Shown: in pieces, positions 53,201 to 63,989 of the stretch
How positions within the stretch are numbered: position 1 is the stretch's first letter
Layout of the letters: the number at the start of each line of letters is the position of its first letter
Source of the DNA: Emergomyces orientalis
Taxonomy: Eukaryota > Ascomycota > Eurotiomycetes > Onygenales > Ajellomycetaceae
Assembly: GCA_002110485.1 (NCBI GenBank)
Contig: MOWL01000069.1
Location: forward strand, 1 to 64,000
DNA: 64,000 nt
Direction: 5' to 3'
Translations under genes and position numbers: made by a program
The notes under the pieces: model-generated
Seen by the model: the letters and a program-made list of their open reading frames with translations, nothing else
The model's database searches: none
What the model was told of the DNA's origin: nothing

Positions 53201-54330
53201 GTGAAGTATTCATTTCTCATTTCTTTGTATTCTTCATGAGTAATGATATCTTTTTTTCATTTTTCTCTGTAAATTGCTAAATTTTTTCTTTTCTCTGATA
53301 TTTCTTTATTTCACCATGGTTTAGAGTACTCTGATAGAACGTTTTTTGAAATATTATCATTAATACTTTCTAGAATTATATTTGTAATTATTTCTGTTTT
53401 TTCTTCAAGTATTTAATCTGTAATTTCCTGATTTTTATTTCAAATCAGTTCATTTTTCTTTTTCTCTTTTAATATCTCAATTTTTTTCTCAACTTCATTC
53501 CAATCTGCTTTTTCAAAGTTATATTGATTAGATAGTAGAGGATTTTCAATCATATTCTCTCTATCTAATATAATATTAAATTGAATAAGCTCATGATATG
53601 AATCTGATGTTTCTTTTTCATTAATATATCATTCAAATAGTTTGTTTTTCATTAAATTGTTTGATATTAATGTTAAATCAATTATTGAATGATTCTGTAT
53701 ATTATTTCTAAAGAAAGTTTGTCTATCAGTTTCATTAATTATATGAAGTTTATTAACTAGAAAGTATTCAACAAGTTTCTCTGCTCTTATTGATTGTCTG
53801 CATTCAGAATTCCATAAAATATGATGAGCATTGAAATCACCTGCAATTATAGAGTTTTTTGCAGAAATTTGATTCATAAAATCTCTATTAATTGTTCAGT
53901 TATTGTTGTTTTCTTCAAGAGATTTTTCATTATATATATTTATAATTTGAATTGTTTCAAATTCATTATATGTATCTATAATATCTTCTATTAAAATATC
54001 AGAGTCAGAGATTAAATCATTTCTCAAATTAATTTGAAATCTTGATTTCTTTCTTGCATAAATTGCAACTCTGACTCTAATGTTTTTGTTTTCAGGTAGA
54101 AGACAGTAATAACTAGAATGTGAAATTATATATTTCTGTGCTGCATCAATTTTTGATTCTTGAAATAGAACAAAGTCTATTTCCTGTTCAAATGCAATTT
54201 GAAGACAGGAATACATACAATTTTCATTTTTATCAACATTATTTTGCATGAATTTAATGCTGATATTTTGTTCTTTTTGTTTTTTTTTATTTTTCTTGTT
54301 TTTTTTGTGATTTTTTGTGCCCTTCATTAA
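50230..54330 (-). mobile_element. AT-rich LINE copy 'a', ORF2, broken
   Basis: Segments in order on the minus strand: endonuclease start (MKGTKNHKKNKK, IKFMQNNVDKN; GDFNAHHILWNSEC near 53800), middle region, RT (FIDIKGAFDHVSKEHLIQTL, PQGSPVSPILFLIY, SYIDDIALL), thumb/connection, RNase H (ALIIYTNESKND, EVFDAEVYTIMQAF) and a C-terminal cysteine-poor tail (KLDHEYFGFYFKKFG). The frame is interrupted about 18 times. In almost every case the break is TGA at a position where copy 'c' or the family has Trp; three are TAA. A 180-bp element is inserted at 51955-52137. The 3' half also forms the left arm of the giant inverted repeat. Confidence 0.85.
51955..52137 (-). mobile_element. SINE-like element, copy 1, inserted in LINE copy a
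   Basis: The insertion splits ORF2 between the RT core and thumb. GAAAACTGTTTA is present on both sides, as expected of a target-site duplication. On the minus strand the element ends in (AAT)n. It contains a perfect stem-loop CCTGAGACTC-TTT-GAGTCTCAGG (52018-52040). No coding frame. A second copy lies at 58751-58937. No RNA polymerase III boxes could be recognised with confidence. Confidence 0.7.
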
Positions 54331-54362
54331 AAGAGATGTGCTAGAGCTATTTTTAAAATAGT

Positions 54363-54950
54363 TTAATTCTTAGTAAGTATTGAGAATTGATTATTATCAA
54401 TTTCAACAGCTTTCATTTGAATTAAATTTTCTACTGAGTTTTTCTGCTCTCTAATTCTTGTAGGTGTTTTTGGATCAGTATTCACTCTGTTTTTAACAGG
54501 AGAATTTAACTGAGAGCTTTTAGAAACTTGAGAGTTTTTTCTTTTAGTTTTATTAATAGAAATTGACTCAGTTTTTTCTGTAGAATTAAAAGTAGAATTT
54601 ATACTAGAATTTAAAATATTAAACTCTTTCTCATTCTTCTTTTTTGGAGCAAAGACACATTTAATTGAGCTAGAAACATGTTTTTCTCTACAGTTTGCAC
54701 ATTTTATTTTAGTGTGTGCACATTTCACTTCTTTTTTCTCACAAATATCACATGAATGCTCCATTGTTTTGTGATTTTCAGCATATAATTGGCATTTTGT
54801 TTTTCTTATACAGTAGTTAGCAAAATGTCCATATTTCTGACAGTTTGAACATTGTGTTTGTTCTTTCATTTTCTGTCTAGAATCTATGAATTTGAACACT
54901 TTCATTTTTTGTCCTGCAATTGTGACATGTGAGATATTTGATTCTTTCAA
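54363..54950 (-). mobile_element. LINE copy a, ORF1 (Gag-like, zinc knuckles), 5'-truncated
   Basis: Encodes CSNCQKYGHFANYC (CX2CX4HX4C) plus further Cys/His clusters (CDICEKKEVKCAH, CANCREKHVSSSIKC), a Lys/Ser-rich linker and a conserved end (MKAVEIDNNQFSILTKN). Upstream sequence is replaced by LINE copy b on the opposite strand at about 54960. Confidence 0.8.
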
Positions 54951-54959
54951 ATTATCAGT

Positions 54960-55978
54960 TATGATTAAAACTATAATTGGTTTATTAATTCAGAAGAAAC
55001 ATCAGGATCTGCTCATGAAGTTATTCAATTTAATATTGAAATTGATGAAAAGGAAACATGTGAGAATCCTCTACTATCAAATTAATATAATTTTGAAAAA
55101 GCTGAATGATCTGAAATTAATAAGAGAATTGAAGATTTAAAATTTGAAAAAAAAAGAAGAATTATCAAATTGAAATGAAAAGACAATAATAACAGATATA
55201 ATACTAAAAAGTAGAACTGAAATTATATTAGAAAGCATTAAAAACTTTATATCAAAGAAAAAGCTCTCAGAATTCTCAAAACCTTGATGGTCAGAAGAAA
55301 TAACAGAAAAAAGAAAAAATCTAGCAAAAATAAAAAAAGAATGGAAAGAGAATATCATATCTTATGAAGAATATAAAAGAATAAGAAATGAATATTTCAC
55401 ATTAATTAAAAAAGCTAAAACTAGCTGCTGGAATAAATTTCTTGAGAATGCACAGGGAAAAGAAATATTTAAAGCTTTTAAATATACAAAGTCTAAATCT
55501 GTTGCAAAGCTTCCATCTCTAAAATATAAAATAGAAAATGAGGAATATATTGCTCATTCTTTTGAACAAAAATGTCAGGCTTTTATGAAAATTCTATTTC
55601 AAAAACCACCTCAATCTGAACAATATAGTTCAATAAGTGAATATATTGAAGATTCAAGATGGGCTTGGCCAGATCTATCTAGAAATGAACTTGAAACTGC
55701 TGTTTTTACAAGTTCTATAAAAACAGCTGCAGGACCTGATACTATAAATCATTTAATTATTCAAAAAATCTTTCATTCTCTGAAAAATGAATTATTTGAA
55801 TTATTCTCTCAACTAATGAAGAATGGGTATCACTCTGAATACTGAAGACAAGCAACTGGTATAGTTCTTGTAAAACCAAATAGAAAAGCTACTATGTCAA
55901 AGTCTTATAGAATTATATCACTTTTGAATTGCTTGGGAAAAATTCTTGAAAAAATAATAGCAACAAGATTATCATATA
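54960..55978 (+). mobile_element. LINE copy 'b', internal fragment joined to the right arm
   Basis: Plus-strand sequence matching copy c from NWFINSEETSGSAHE to KIIATRLSY. Relative to c it differs almost only by C-to-T and G-to-A changes (SNQYNF to TAA, AEWSE to TGA, SNWNE to TGA, PWWSE to TGA). At about 55979 it jumps to the TNMVEKSE/IWWKNQ region of copy a, forming the right arm. It is therefore a chimera of two related elements. Confidence 0.8.
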
Positions 55979-57475
55979 GCACAAATATGGTGGAAAAATC
56001 AGAAAAACTTTCTAAATAAATATGAAAGTCTGCAAAATAAAACTTTAAGAAGAATGCTGGGAGCATTTAAAATCATCTCTATAAAAGCTATGGAAATTGA
56101 AGCCTCAATTCCTTCTTCTAAAATAAGGCTGGACAAGCTGCGCAGAAATTATTCAGTGAGAATAATTAAATTAAATCAAAATCATATAATTAGAAAAAGA
56201 GTTTCACCCACATTTCCTCCCATGAACACAGGCACTGATTTGAACTGAAGTAAATATTTAGATTGAAATGAAACCAGTCTAAATTCTGTAAAAAAGATTT
56301 CAACTCAGTTATATAGAGTTTGTTCAATGATCAAAGACGAACTTCCTCATTTAAATGTGAAAGAATTAGATTTTGAACAACTATATTCATGGAAAAAGTC
56401 TCTGAATTCATTGATTGATATAGATATTAGTGAATTATCTAAAGAAAATGAGCAAGAAAGACATTTAAAGCAGCTTGAAATTATAAATAATGCTCTGATT
56501 ATCTATACTAATGAATCAAAAAATGATACTTCAAATAATCTGGGAGCTGGCATAGCATATACAAGAAACAAAGATATATACTTCACTAATTCATGGAATC
56601 TGGGTCAAGAAATGGAAGTATTTGATGCAGAAGTATATACAATAATGCAAGCATTTAAAATGACAATGAGTCAATTGACAAGAAATTCAGATATCAATGA
56701 GATATGAATTTATTCAGACAGTCAAGCAGCTTTGAAAAGATTTCAAAAAAACAAGATTCAAGAAAATTAAATACATATTGAAACTGTATATCAACTGATT
56801 AAAAGAATAAGAAAATTAAAAGATATACAAATTCATTTGCACTGGGTCCCAGCTCATATGAATATAAAAGGAAATGAACTAGCTGATGAAGCTGTAAAAA
56901 AGAGCACAGAAATTGAGTTAGTGAAAAAACAGAAAATATCTTGAACATTTATAAAAAGAAAAGTAAAAGAGAAATGCTTAAAAGATTGAAATTTAAATTG
57001 AGAAACTCAAAAACAAAAACTAAATATCAAATACTTGATTTTTGAAATAAAATCAAAGTGAAAAGCATGCTCTATTAAATGCAAAAAGAAAATCTTTTCT
57101 TCAATAATTCAATTGAAGCTTGATCATGAATACTTTGGCTTCTATTTTAAGAAATTTGGAATTGAGAGACCTCAAAACTGTGATATATATAATTGTTTAA
57201 AAGATTCAGAACATTTATTGATAAATTGCTTAAAAAACTCTGTTATTAGAAATGATTTGAAAAGAAAATATGATATAGATCAAATATTTAATAAATTATA
57301 TCATAGAAACAGATATTGCAACAAGAAAAAAAAACAACAACTAGATATATAATAAATATGATTTAAATCAATTTATTATAAATATTCTTTGAGAAATTTT
57401 CTATATTAGTTCATTTTTTTAATTTTCTTTGTATTATCTTCAACTTTGAGTTTATTTTTAAAAAAATGTCTTAGT

Positions 57476-58750
57476 ATTAAATTGTATCATTTTTTATTTT
57501 TGAATGTGTCTCTTATTCTGGGTTGGAATTACTGTAATGGCAAGTGACAAGAAGTTACATGTATTTAGATATAGTTTACATGATAAATTCTAGTAATACT
57601 AGATGGGCATCATAATCACTGATTGCATATGCCTTAATGGAAGAAAAAAAAAAAAAAAGATTTTTAAGAAGAAGATTAGATACTGTCAGAAGCATTATCT
57701 GATCAAATGAGTGAGCTGAACTGCTCTCACCTGAGTAAAGGCATCTCTAATGAAGAAGACTCAGGCTCTTGATGACTATCTGCAGAGAATCATGAAAGGG
57801 GAGAAGAGAGATAATGTCAGAGATTGAATCTCTATATAATTATATGAACTTGAGCTAGCTGCTCAAACAGACTAATAGCTTTCACACTAGTGACTAGTTC
57901 TCACTTATAGCTTGCACTTAGAGCTTTTTTTTTCACACTTTTTGCACTTTCTTTTTTTTTTTTTTTTTCTTTCTCTTTTCTTTCTTAAGCTTTTCTTCTT
58001 GTATTTTAGGCACAATATAGTTCTTTCATATCTAATTGCTCATCTTTTACATTCTTGAAGAAATCTCAACTACTGCTTTACTAGATTCAATATCATCTAT
58101 TCAACTGGTAATCTTGCTACTCAGAAGTTGAATATGAGTATTATTATAAGCTATTCAGCAAGTGTCTCACTCAAAGTTATGACAATTCATCTTTTGATAA
58201 CATCATTTTGCAGTTATATCATGCTCAATCTGCATAGAATCTTGTTCATTTGACTGACAATTTCAAATCTTCTTCAATTGTTGAGTAGTGACTGTAATTC
58301 TTGAACATATAGATGATTTTTCATCATCAGATAGTTCATAGATTCAAAAGAATTTGACAGAACAGTGAAAAGAATTGCAGAATAATAAGATTTTTTTTTT
58401 TTTAATATTAAAATCAAGAACTCTTTTGAATATCAAAGTCTGAGTTATCAATTGAGAATCTGACATCTCAAAGAAAGCTGCAGAATCATGTATTACAGAT
58501 ATATTTGAGAATAGAGTTGATATATCAAGAAAATTAAAATAAGTGATGACTTTAATGATAAAATCACTCATTTTCTTTTTATATAACTTCTTCAGAAAAT
58601 CAATAATCTTTTTTCAATTCTGCTTCTTTTCAATATTGATCTTGACCGCAGATCTGTGTTTGTTAAATGAAATAACTGCTATATAATCTGTAATTTTCAT
58701 CTTCTTACAGTTCAGCTTTGTAATATACTCTTCAATCATCTTCTTTGCAG
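57476..58750. other. AT-rich DNA, no gene recognised
   Basis: Poly-A and poly-T tracts (about 57640, 57950, 58390). A minus frame at 58344-58571 (75 codons) has no clear identity. It could hold remnants of another retroelement, but I cannot support a call. Confidence 0.4.
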
Positions 58751-58937
58751 TATTATTATTATTATTATTCTTCCATTATAGATATATGCAGTCAGAGACT
58801 ATGATATCTACCTGAGACTCAAAGAGTCTCAGGATTTTTCTAACTTTAAAACTAATTACTATACATTTTTTCTTCAAACAAATAGCACTTGCAATACTTG
58901 AATTCCAGCTCAGAATAGTCAGCAAATTGATTTTTCT
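58751..58937 (-). mobile_element. SINE-like element, copy 2
   Basis: Nearly identical to 51955-52137 over its whole length, with the same (AAT)n end and the same CCTGAGACTC stem-loop. Its flanks differ from copy 1, confirming independent insertion. Confidence 0.7.
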
Positions 58938-59149
58938 TTTTTTATATTTATTTATAAATATCTTTAAAGATTATTTATATTCTCTTTTTTTCATATAATT
59001 TTCAAGTGATTACAAAGAAAATAAATTAATGATAGACAAAATAACTCATGACATGAATACAAAGAAAATAAAAGACAGACTCTAACACAAAAGAAATAGT
59101 GAGATATTATATAATATCTAGCAGTTTTTATAAAGAATATTTCAGATTC

Positions 59150-59605
59150 TCATTCATTTATATTTTCATCTTTGAAATAGAATTGATTTCTAGTAGCTAT
59201 TTGAGTTTCATTGAGAAAATCAATTAAATATTGACTGTCTATTTCAGTTGAAAATAGTAGTTTTATATTTATTTCTCTCAGCTTATATTTATATCTCAGT
59301 TCAGCTCTAAGTTCTTGATTTAATGAGTAATTCATTAAGATATGTTCTGGGTCTTCAAGAGAGTCACAATATTCACAATTTTCACTTTCAATATCAGATA
59401 TTCTTTTTAAATAAGATTTGAAATAGTCATGATCTAATTTCAATTGAATGATTGAGGAGAAAAGCTTCTTCTTGCACTTAATAGAGCATGATTTTCATTT
59501 AGATTTAGTTTCAAATCTAAGATAGTGAGGACTTTTTCTTTATTTTTTTCATATTTTATGTCATTTTTCTAAGCAATTCTCTTTTATCTTTCTTTTAATA
59601 AAAGA
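59150..59605 (-). mobile_element. LINE copy c, region beyond the ORF2 stop
   Basis: Continues the ORF2 protein after its TGA: SFIKRKIKENCLEK, TGA, HKI, TGA, then (after a shift in an A-rich run) SPHYLRFETKSK, TGA, KSCSIKCKKKLFS and KLDHDYFKSYLKRISDIESE with C..C...H. In related LINEs the TGA positions are Trp (the 'L..W...W' pattern), and copy a has TGA at the same places. Confidence 0.7.
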
Positions 59606-62600
59606 TCATGAAACTATTTTTGAACTTGCAATATTTAGTTCTGTTCCTTTCTTTGCTGCTTTATCAGCAAGCTCATTTCCATGTATATTTATATGAGCAG
59701 AAACCCAGCTCAGATATATCTTTGTCTTATATTTTAATTGAATTCTTTTGCATATCTTTAGAATTACTTCTATATTCATTTGACCATTATGAATTTCATT
59801 TTTTTGAATTCTTTTCAAAGCTGCTTGACTATCTGAAAAAATCCATGCTTCTTTCATATCTTTTCTTTTTGAAGCTTTTATTTCTATCAGTTTAAAAGCT
59901 TTCATAATAGCATATAATTCAGCATCAAATACTTCACATTCATTTCCAATATTCCATGAATCTGATGTATATTTGTAATTATCTTCTGTATATGCTATTC
60001 CAGCTCCTAGGCCTTTATTTTCATTCATTGAACCATCTGAATAGATTAGAATTGACTTTTTAAAATCAATTTTCTCTATTATTCTTCTATGATTCTCAGC
60101 TTCTTCTGGTTTTGATAATGCGCTTATTTCAATTGAAATCATTGAGCCTAGTTTTTCTTTCCATGGATATAGCTTTTTGTGTTCAATCTTTTCAATATTT
60201 AATGAGGAGAACTCATTTTTAATCATTGAGCATACTCTATATAGTTGAAAAGGGATTTTTTTTCTATTTCTCTCATTTTCTTGATTTTCTTGACTTTCAT
60301 TCCAATCTAGATATCTATTCCAATCTAAGTCATTTCCAGATTGAATTGGAGGATAAGATGTAGATATTCTTTTTCTAATTGAATGAATATCTGGCATTTT
60401 CATGATTCTCAGTGCATAATTCTTGCATATCTTCTCAAATCTTATTTCAGGAGGTGATATAGAAGCTTCTATTTCCATAGCTCTACATGGAGAGGTTTTG
60501 AAAGCTCCCAGAATTCTTCTTAAAGCTGTATTCTGCAATTTTTGAAACTTATCTATAAAGTGTTTCTGGTTCTTCCACCATATCTGAACACCATAATCAG
60601 AAATAGATGCTATACATGCAATGTATAGCTGTCTCATAGCTTGAAATGATAAACCCCTTTCAGTATTAGAAAGTTGTATTATACTATTTAAAACTCTTTC
60701 AGCTTGAGCCATTCTTTTTTGAATATGAGATTTAAAATTGAGTTTTGAATCCAGCCAGATTCCTAGCCATCTTACAACTGATTTAGGCTTTATTTCTTGA
60801 TTTAATAGATTTAAACTTATTTCCTTTTCATATCTTTTTGGAAAAAAGTGAATTAATTCAGTTTTTTCCATATCAAATTGAATTAGGTTTAAATCTCCTC
60901 TATTAAATATCTCTTGCGCAGCTTTTTCAATATTTTCACAATTTTCTTTTATTGTTCTTGAGCTGAAAATCAGACCTATATCATCAACATAGCTAGAAGA
61001 TCTCACTATCTCCATTTCTCTATCTTTGAATAGATTTTTTGTATATATAGCAAATAGAATTGGTGAGACTGGAGACCCCTGAGGAACTTCTATTTCAATT
61101 TCAGTAATATCTTGCTTTAATGAGTCAAAAAGTAGTTGAATATATCTTTTTGACATAAAACATATAACCCACTTTATTAATGCTTTTGGTAGTTTCATCT
61201 CTTGAAGAATAATTATTAGCTTATTCTTTGAAACATGATCAAAAGCACCTTTTATATCAATAAAAGCAGCTGTTGTAACTAAGCCTTCATTTTTTGCCAT
61301 TTGAATATCATGAATTATTGATAAAACTGTATCTATTGCAGAATTCTGTTTTCTGCCACCCATTTGATCATTATATAATAAATCAGTGATTGAGCCTAGA
61401 TATGATAATCTTGTTGCTATTATTTTTTCAAGAATTTTTCCCAAGCAATTCAAAAGTGATATAATTCTATAAGACTTTGGCATAGTAGCTTTTCTATTTG
61501 GTTTTGCAAGATCTATACCAGTTGCTTGTCTCCAGCATTCAGGGTGATACCCATTCTTCATTAGTTGAGAGAATAATTCAAATAATTCATTTTTCAGAGA
61601 ATGAAAGACTTTTTGAATGATTAAATGATTTATAGTATCAGGTCCTGCAGCTGTTTTTGTAGAACTTGTAAAAACAGCAGTTTCAAGTTCATTTCTAGAT
61701 AGATCTGGCCAAGCCCATCTTGAATCTTCAATATATTCACATATTGAACTATATTGTTCAGATTGAGGTGGTTTTTGAAATAGAATTTTCATAAAAGCCT
61801 GACATTTTTGTTCAAAAGAATGAGCAATATATTCCTCATTTTCTATTTTATATTTTAGAGATGGAAGCTTTGCAACAGATTTAGACTTTGTATATTTAAA
61901 AGCTTTAAATATTTCTTTTCCCTGTGCATTCTCAAGAAATTTATTCCAGCAGCTAGTTTTAGCTTTTTTAATTAATGTGAAATATTCATTTCTTATTCTT
62001 TTATATTCTTCATAAGATATGATATTCTCTTTCCATTCTTTTTTTATTTTTGCTAGATTTTTTCTTTTTTCTGTTATTTCTTCTGACCACCAAGGTTTTG
62101 AGAATTCTGAGAGCTTTTTCTTTGGTATAAAGTTTTTAATGCTTTCTAATATAATTTCAGTTATTATATTAGTTCTACTTTCTAGCATTATATCTGTTAT
62201 TATTGTCTTTTCATTCCAATTTGATAATTCTTCTTTTTTTTCAAATTTTAAATCTTCAATTCTCTTATTGATTTCAGACCATTCAGCTTTTTCAAAATTA
62301 TATTGATTTGATAGTAGAGGATTCTCACATGTTTCCTTTTCATCAATTTCAATATTAAATTGAATAACTTCATGAGCAGATCCTGATGTTTCTTCTGAAT
62401 TAATAAACCAATTATAGACCTTGTTTTCAATCAAATTTTTTGATAGAAAGGTTAAGTCTATGATTGATTTCTTCATTAAGTTGTTTCTAAAGAAGGTCTG
62501 TCTATCAATTTCATTTATAATATCTAATTCATGTTGTAGAGCCCACTCTACTATTTTCTCTGATCTTATTGAATAATCACATTCAGAATTCCACCATATA

Positions 62601-63097
62601 TGATGTGCATTGAAATCACCACATATAATAGCATTTTTTTCTGGACTTAAATTCAGCAGTTCTCTGTCAACTGTCCATGAATTATCATTTACCTTCAGTG
62701 ATTTTTCATTATAAATATTTATCAATTGAATACTGTCAAATTGATTTCTTGTATCTATAATATCTCCAACTAGAATATCAGAATTAGATATATAATTACT
62801 TTTTATATTGAATTGAAATCTTGATCTTTTTCTTGCATATATCACAACTCTTGCTTTTACATCTGATTTCTCTGGTAAAAAGCAGTGATAGCTTGAATGA
62901 GAAATTATAAATTGTTGTTCTATATCAAAATTTGGCTCTTGTAATAGAATGAAGTCAGTTTGCTCTTCAAAGCCTATCTGTAAGCATGAATAGATAGCAT
63001 CTTTATTTCTATCAACATTGTTTTGAATAAAAGTTATTTTTGAAGCATTTTTGATAGTTTTTTTCTTCTTTTTATTATTATTTTGTGTAGTAAACAT
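59606..63097 (-). CDS. LINE copy c ORF2: endonuclease, reverse transcriptase, RNase H, 1163 aa
   Basis: Uninterrupted frame (first ATG 63097). Apurinic-type endonuclease about 20-235 (ITFIQNNVDRN, LLQEPNF, GDFNAHHIWWNS at 160-171, SIIDLTF). RT about 485-720 (AFIDIKGAFDHVS, PQGSPVSPILF, catalytic YVDD at 703-706). RNase H near the C-terminus (ILIYSDGSMNE, EVFDAELYAIMKAF, IFSDSQAALK, SAHINIHGNELADKAA). Organisation and RNase H place it with Tad/I-like fungal LINEs. Trp in this frame is always TGG. The stop is a TGA at a normally Trp position, so the zinc-binding tail is cut off unless TGA is read through. Codon usage is extremely AT-biased. Confidence 0.9.
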   Translation of the reverse strand: MFTTQNNNKKKKKTIKNASKITFIQNNVDRNKDAIYSCLQIGFEEQTDFILLQEPNFDIEQQFIISHSSYHCFLPEKSDVKARVVIYARKRSRFQFNIKSNYISNSDILVGDIIDTRNQFDSIQLINIYNEKSLKVNDNSWTVDRELLNLSPEKNAIICGDFNAHHIWWNSECDYSIRSEKIVEWALQHELDIINEIDRQTFFRNNLMKKSIIDLTFLSKNLIENKVYNWFINSEETSGSAHEVIQFNIEIDEKETCENPLLSNQYNFEKAEWSEINKRIEDLKFEKKEELSNWNEKTIITDIMLESRTNIITEIILESIKNFIPKKKLSEFSKPWWSEEITEKRKNLAKIKKEWKENIISYEEYKRIRNEYFTLIKKAKTSCWNKFLENAQGKEIFKAFKYTKSKSVAKLPSLKYKIENEEYIAHSFEQKCQAFMKILFQKPPQSEQYSSICEYIEDSRWAWPDLSRNELETAVFTSSTKTAAGPDTINHLIIQKVFHSLKNELFELFSQLMKNGYHPECWRQATGIDLAKPNRKATMPKSYRIISLLNCLGKILEKIIATRLSYLGSITDLLYNDQMGGRKQNSAIDTVLSIIHDIQMAKNEGLVTTAAFIDIKGAFDHVSKNKLIIILQEMKLPKALIKWVICFMSKRYIQLLFDSLKQDITEIEIEVPQGSPVSPILFAIYTKNLFKDREMEIVRSSSYVDDIGLIFSSRTIKENCENIEKAAQEIFNRGDLNLIQFDMEKTELIHFFPKRYEKEISLNLLNQEIKPKSVVRWLGIWLDSKLNFKSHIQKRMAQAERVLNSIIQLSNTERGLSFQAMRQLYIACIASISDYGVQIWWKNQKHFIDKFQKLQNTALRRILGAFKTSPCRAMEIEASISPPEIRFEKICKNYALRIMKMPDIHSIRKRISTSYPPIQSGNDLDWNRYLDWNESQENQENERNRKKIPFQLYRVCSMIKNEFSSLNIEKIEHKKLYPWKEKLGSMISIEISALSKPEEAENHRRIIEKIDFKKSILIYSDGSMNENKGLGAGIAYTEDNYKYTSDSWNIGNECEVFDAELYAIMKAFKLIEIKASKRKDMKEAWIFSDSQAALKRIQKNEIHNGQMNIEVILKICKRIQLKYKTKIYLSWVSAHINIHGNELADKAAKKGTELNIASSKIVS

Positions 63098-63130
63098 GTA
63101 CAAAAGGAATAAATTGAAGCTGTGTTTCTT

Positions 63131-63989
63131 TTATTCTGAATCAGGTAATAGATTATATCTATTATCTGTATTCAGAGCTGGAACTTCTACTGCTTTCATA
63201 GAAATGAGATTTTCTTTATCTTTTCTCATTTTTATAGGTGTAACAGGGTTTAAGATCTGTCTATTTTTTGAAAAAGAATTTGACTCAGAAGAAATAGACA
63301 TTTGAGAATTTCTTCTTTTTATAGTTTTATCTATTTTCTCTGTATTTTGAGTTTCTTTTCTCCATTTCACATCTTTATTGAAAGACTTTTTCTTGAAAAT
63401 GAAAATACAATCTTTTGAAATAGATGTGTGCTTTTCATAGCAATTACTGCATTTGATTTCAGTGTGATTGCAGATTTCACCTATTTTTCTACATGTGTTG
63501 CAAGAATGTTCATTTGTTTTGTGATCTAAAGCACAAAACTGACATTTAGAATTTCTTTTACAAGTATTTGCAAAGTGTCCATGTTTCTGACAGTTTGAGC
63601 ATTGAATTTGAGATTTAATATTCTCTCTTGAATCTTTGAATTCAAATACTTTCATTTTCAATCCTGCAATTATAATATACTGTCGTTTTGACTGTTCTAT
63701 TGTATTTGTAGTAATTAAAACTGAAGCATTTTGATTTCTTTGTCTTTGCTCATAAGAATTGAGCCAAATTGGGGTTTTTTTCAAAGAAATTGAAATATAT
63801 ATCAATTTCTTCTTTCAAATTTATCATGCCTTCTTCATGATCAAAGATTTCAACTGAAATATCATGTAATACAAATTTTCCCCATTTCTCATCTTTTTCA
63901 CATGAAACTTCAATAGAGAGAGCTTTTTGAACTATCTCTTTCCAGCAGTTTTCATTTTGAATTAGATATTCAGAGCTGAAATCTGGCAT
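63131..63989 (-). mobile_element. LINE copy c ORF1 (Gag-like), frameshift in an A7 run
   Basis: The N-terminal frame (63750-63989, MPDFSSEYLIQ onward; may continue past the window edge) and the C-terminal frame (63131-63805) meet at GAAAAAAACCCC. Dropping one A would join FNFFEK to TPIWLNSYEQ. The C-terminal part has CSNCQKHGHFANTC (CX2CX4HX4C), CQFCALDHKTNEHSC and CSNCYEKHTSISKDC. It ends TAA at 63131-63133, in the same frame as ORF2; only that stop and nine codons separate it from the TTG-TAC-ATG that opens ORF2. Confidence 0.8.

Larger units (their letters stand above)
50108..57475. repeat. giant inverted repeat of LINE sequence (arms about 1.5 kb)
   Basis: The left arm (50108 to about 51603) and right arm (about 55979-57475) are reverse complements with very few differences (one changes Tyr to Cys in DIYNYLKDSEH). 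Both outer edges are CTAAGACATTTTTTT. The ~4.4-kb interior holds the rest of a minus-strand LINE copy and part of a plus-strand copy. Confidence 0.9.

Noticed and set aside
50230..57475. Classical CpA-directed RIP as full explanation of the LINE stops
   Set aside because: C-to-T/G-to-A changes dominate, but Trp codons turn to TGA (CpC context) rather than the TAG expected from CpA; kept open as a finding instead.
58344..58571. Copia-like protease/Gag remnant
   Set aside because: A vague D-S-A-A resemblance only; no flanking pol motifs.
63750..63805. Canonical -1 ribosomal frameshift at AAAAAAC in LINE ORF1
   Set aside because: The heptamer is in the right phase, but the downstream coding frame needs a +1 shift or loss of one A, so a -1 slip does not join the frames.
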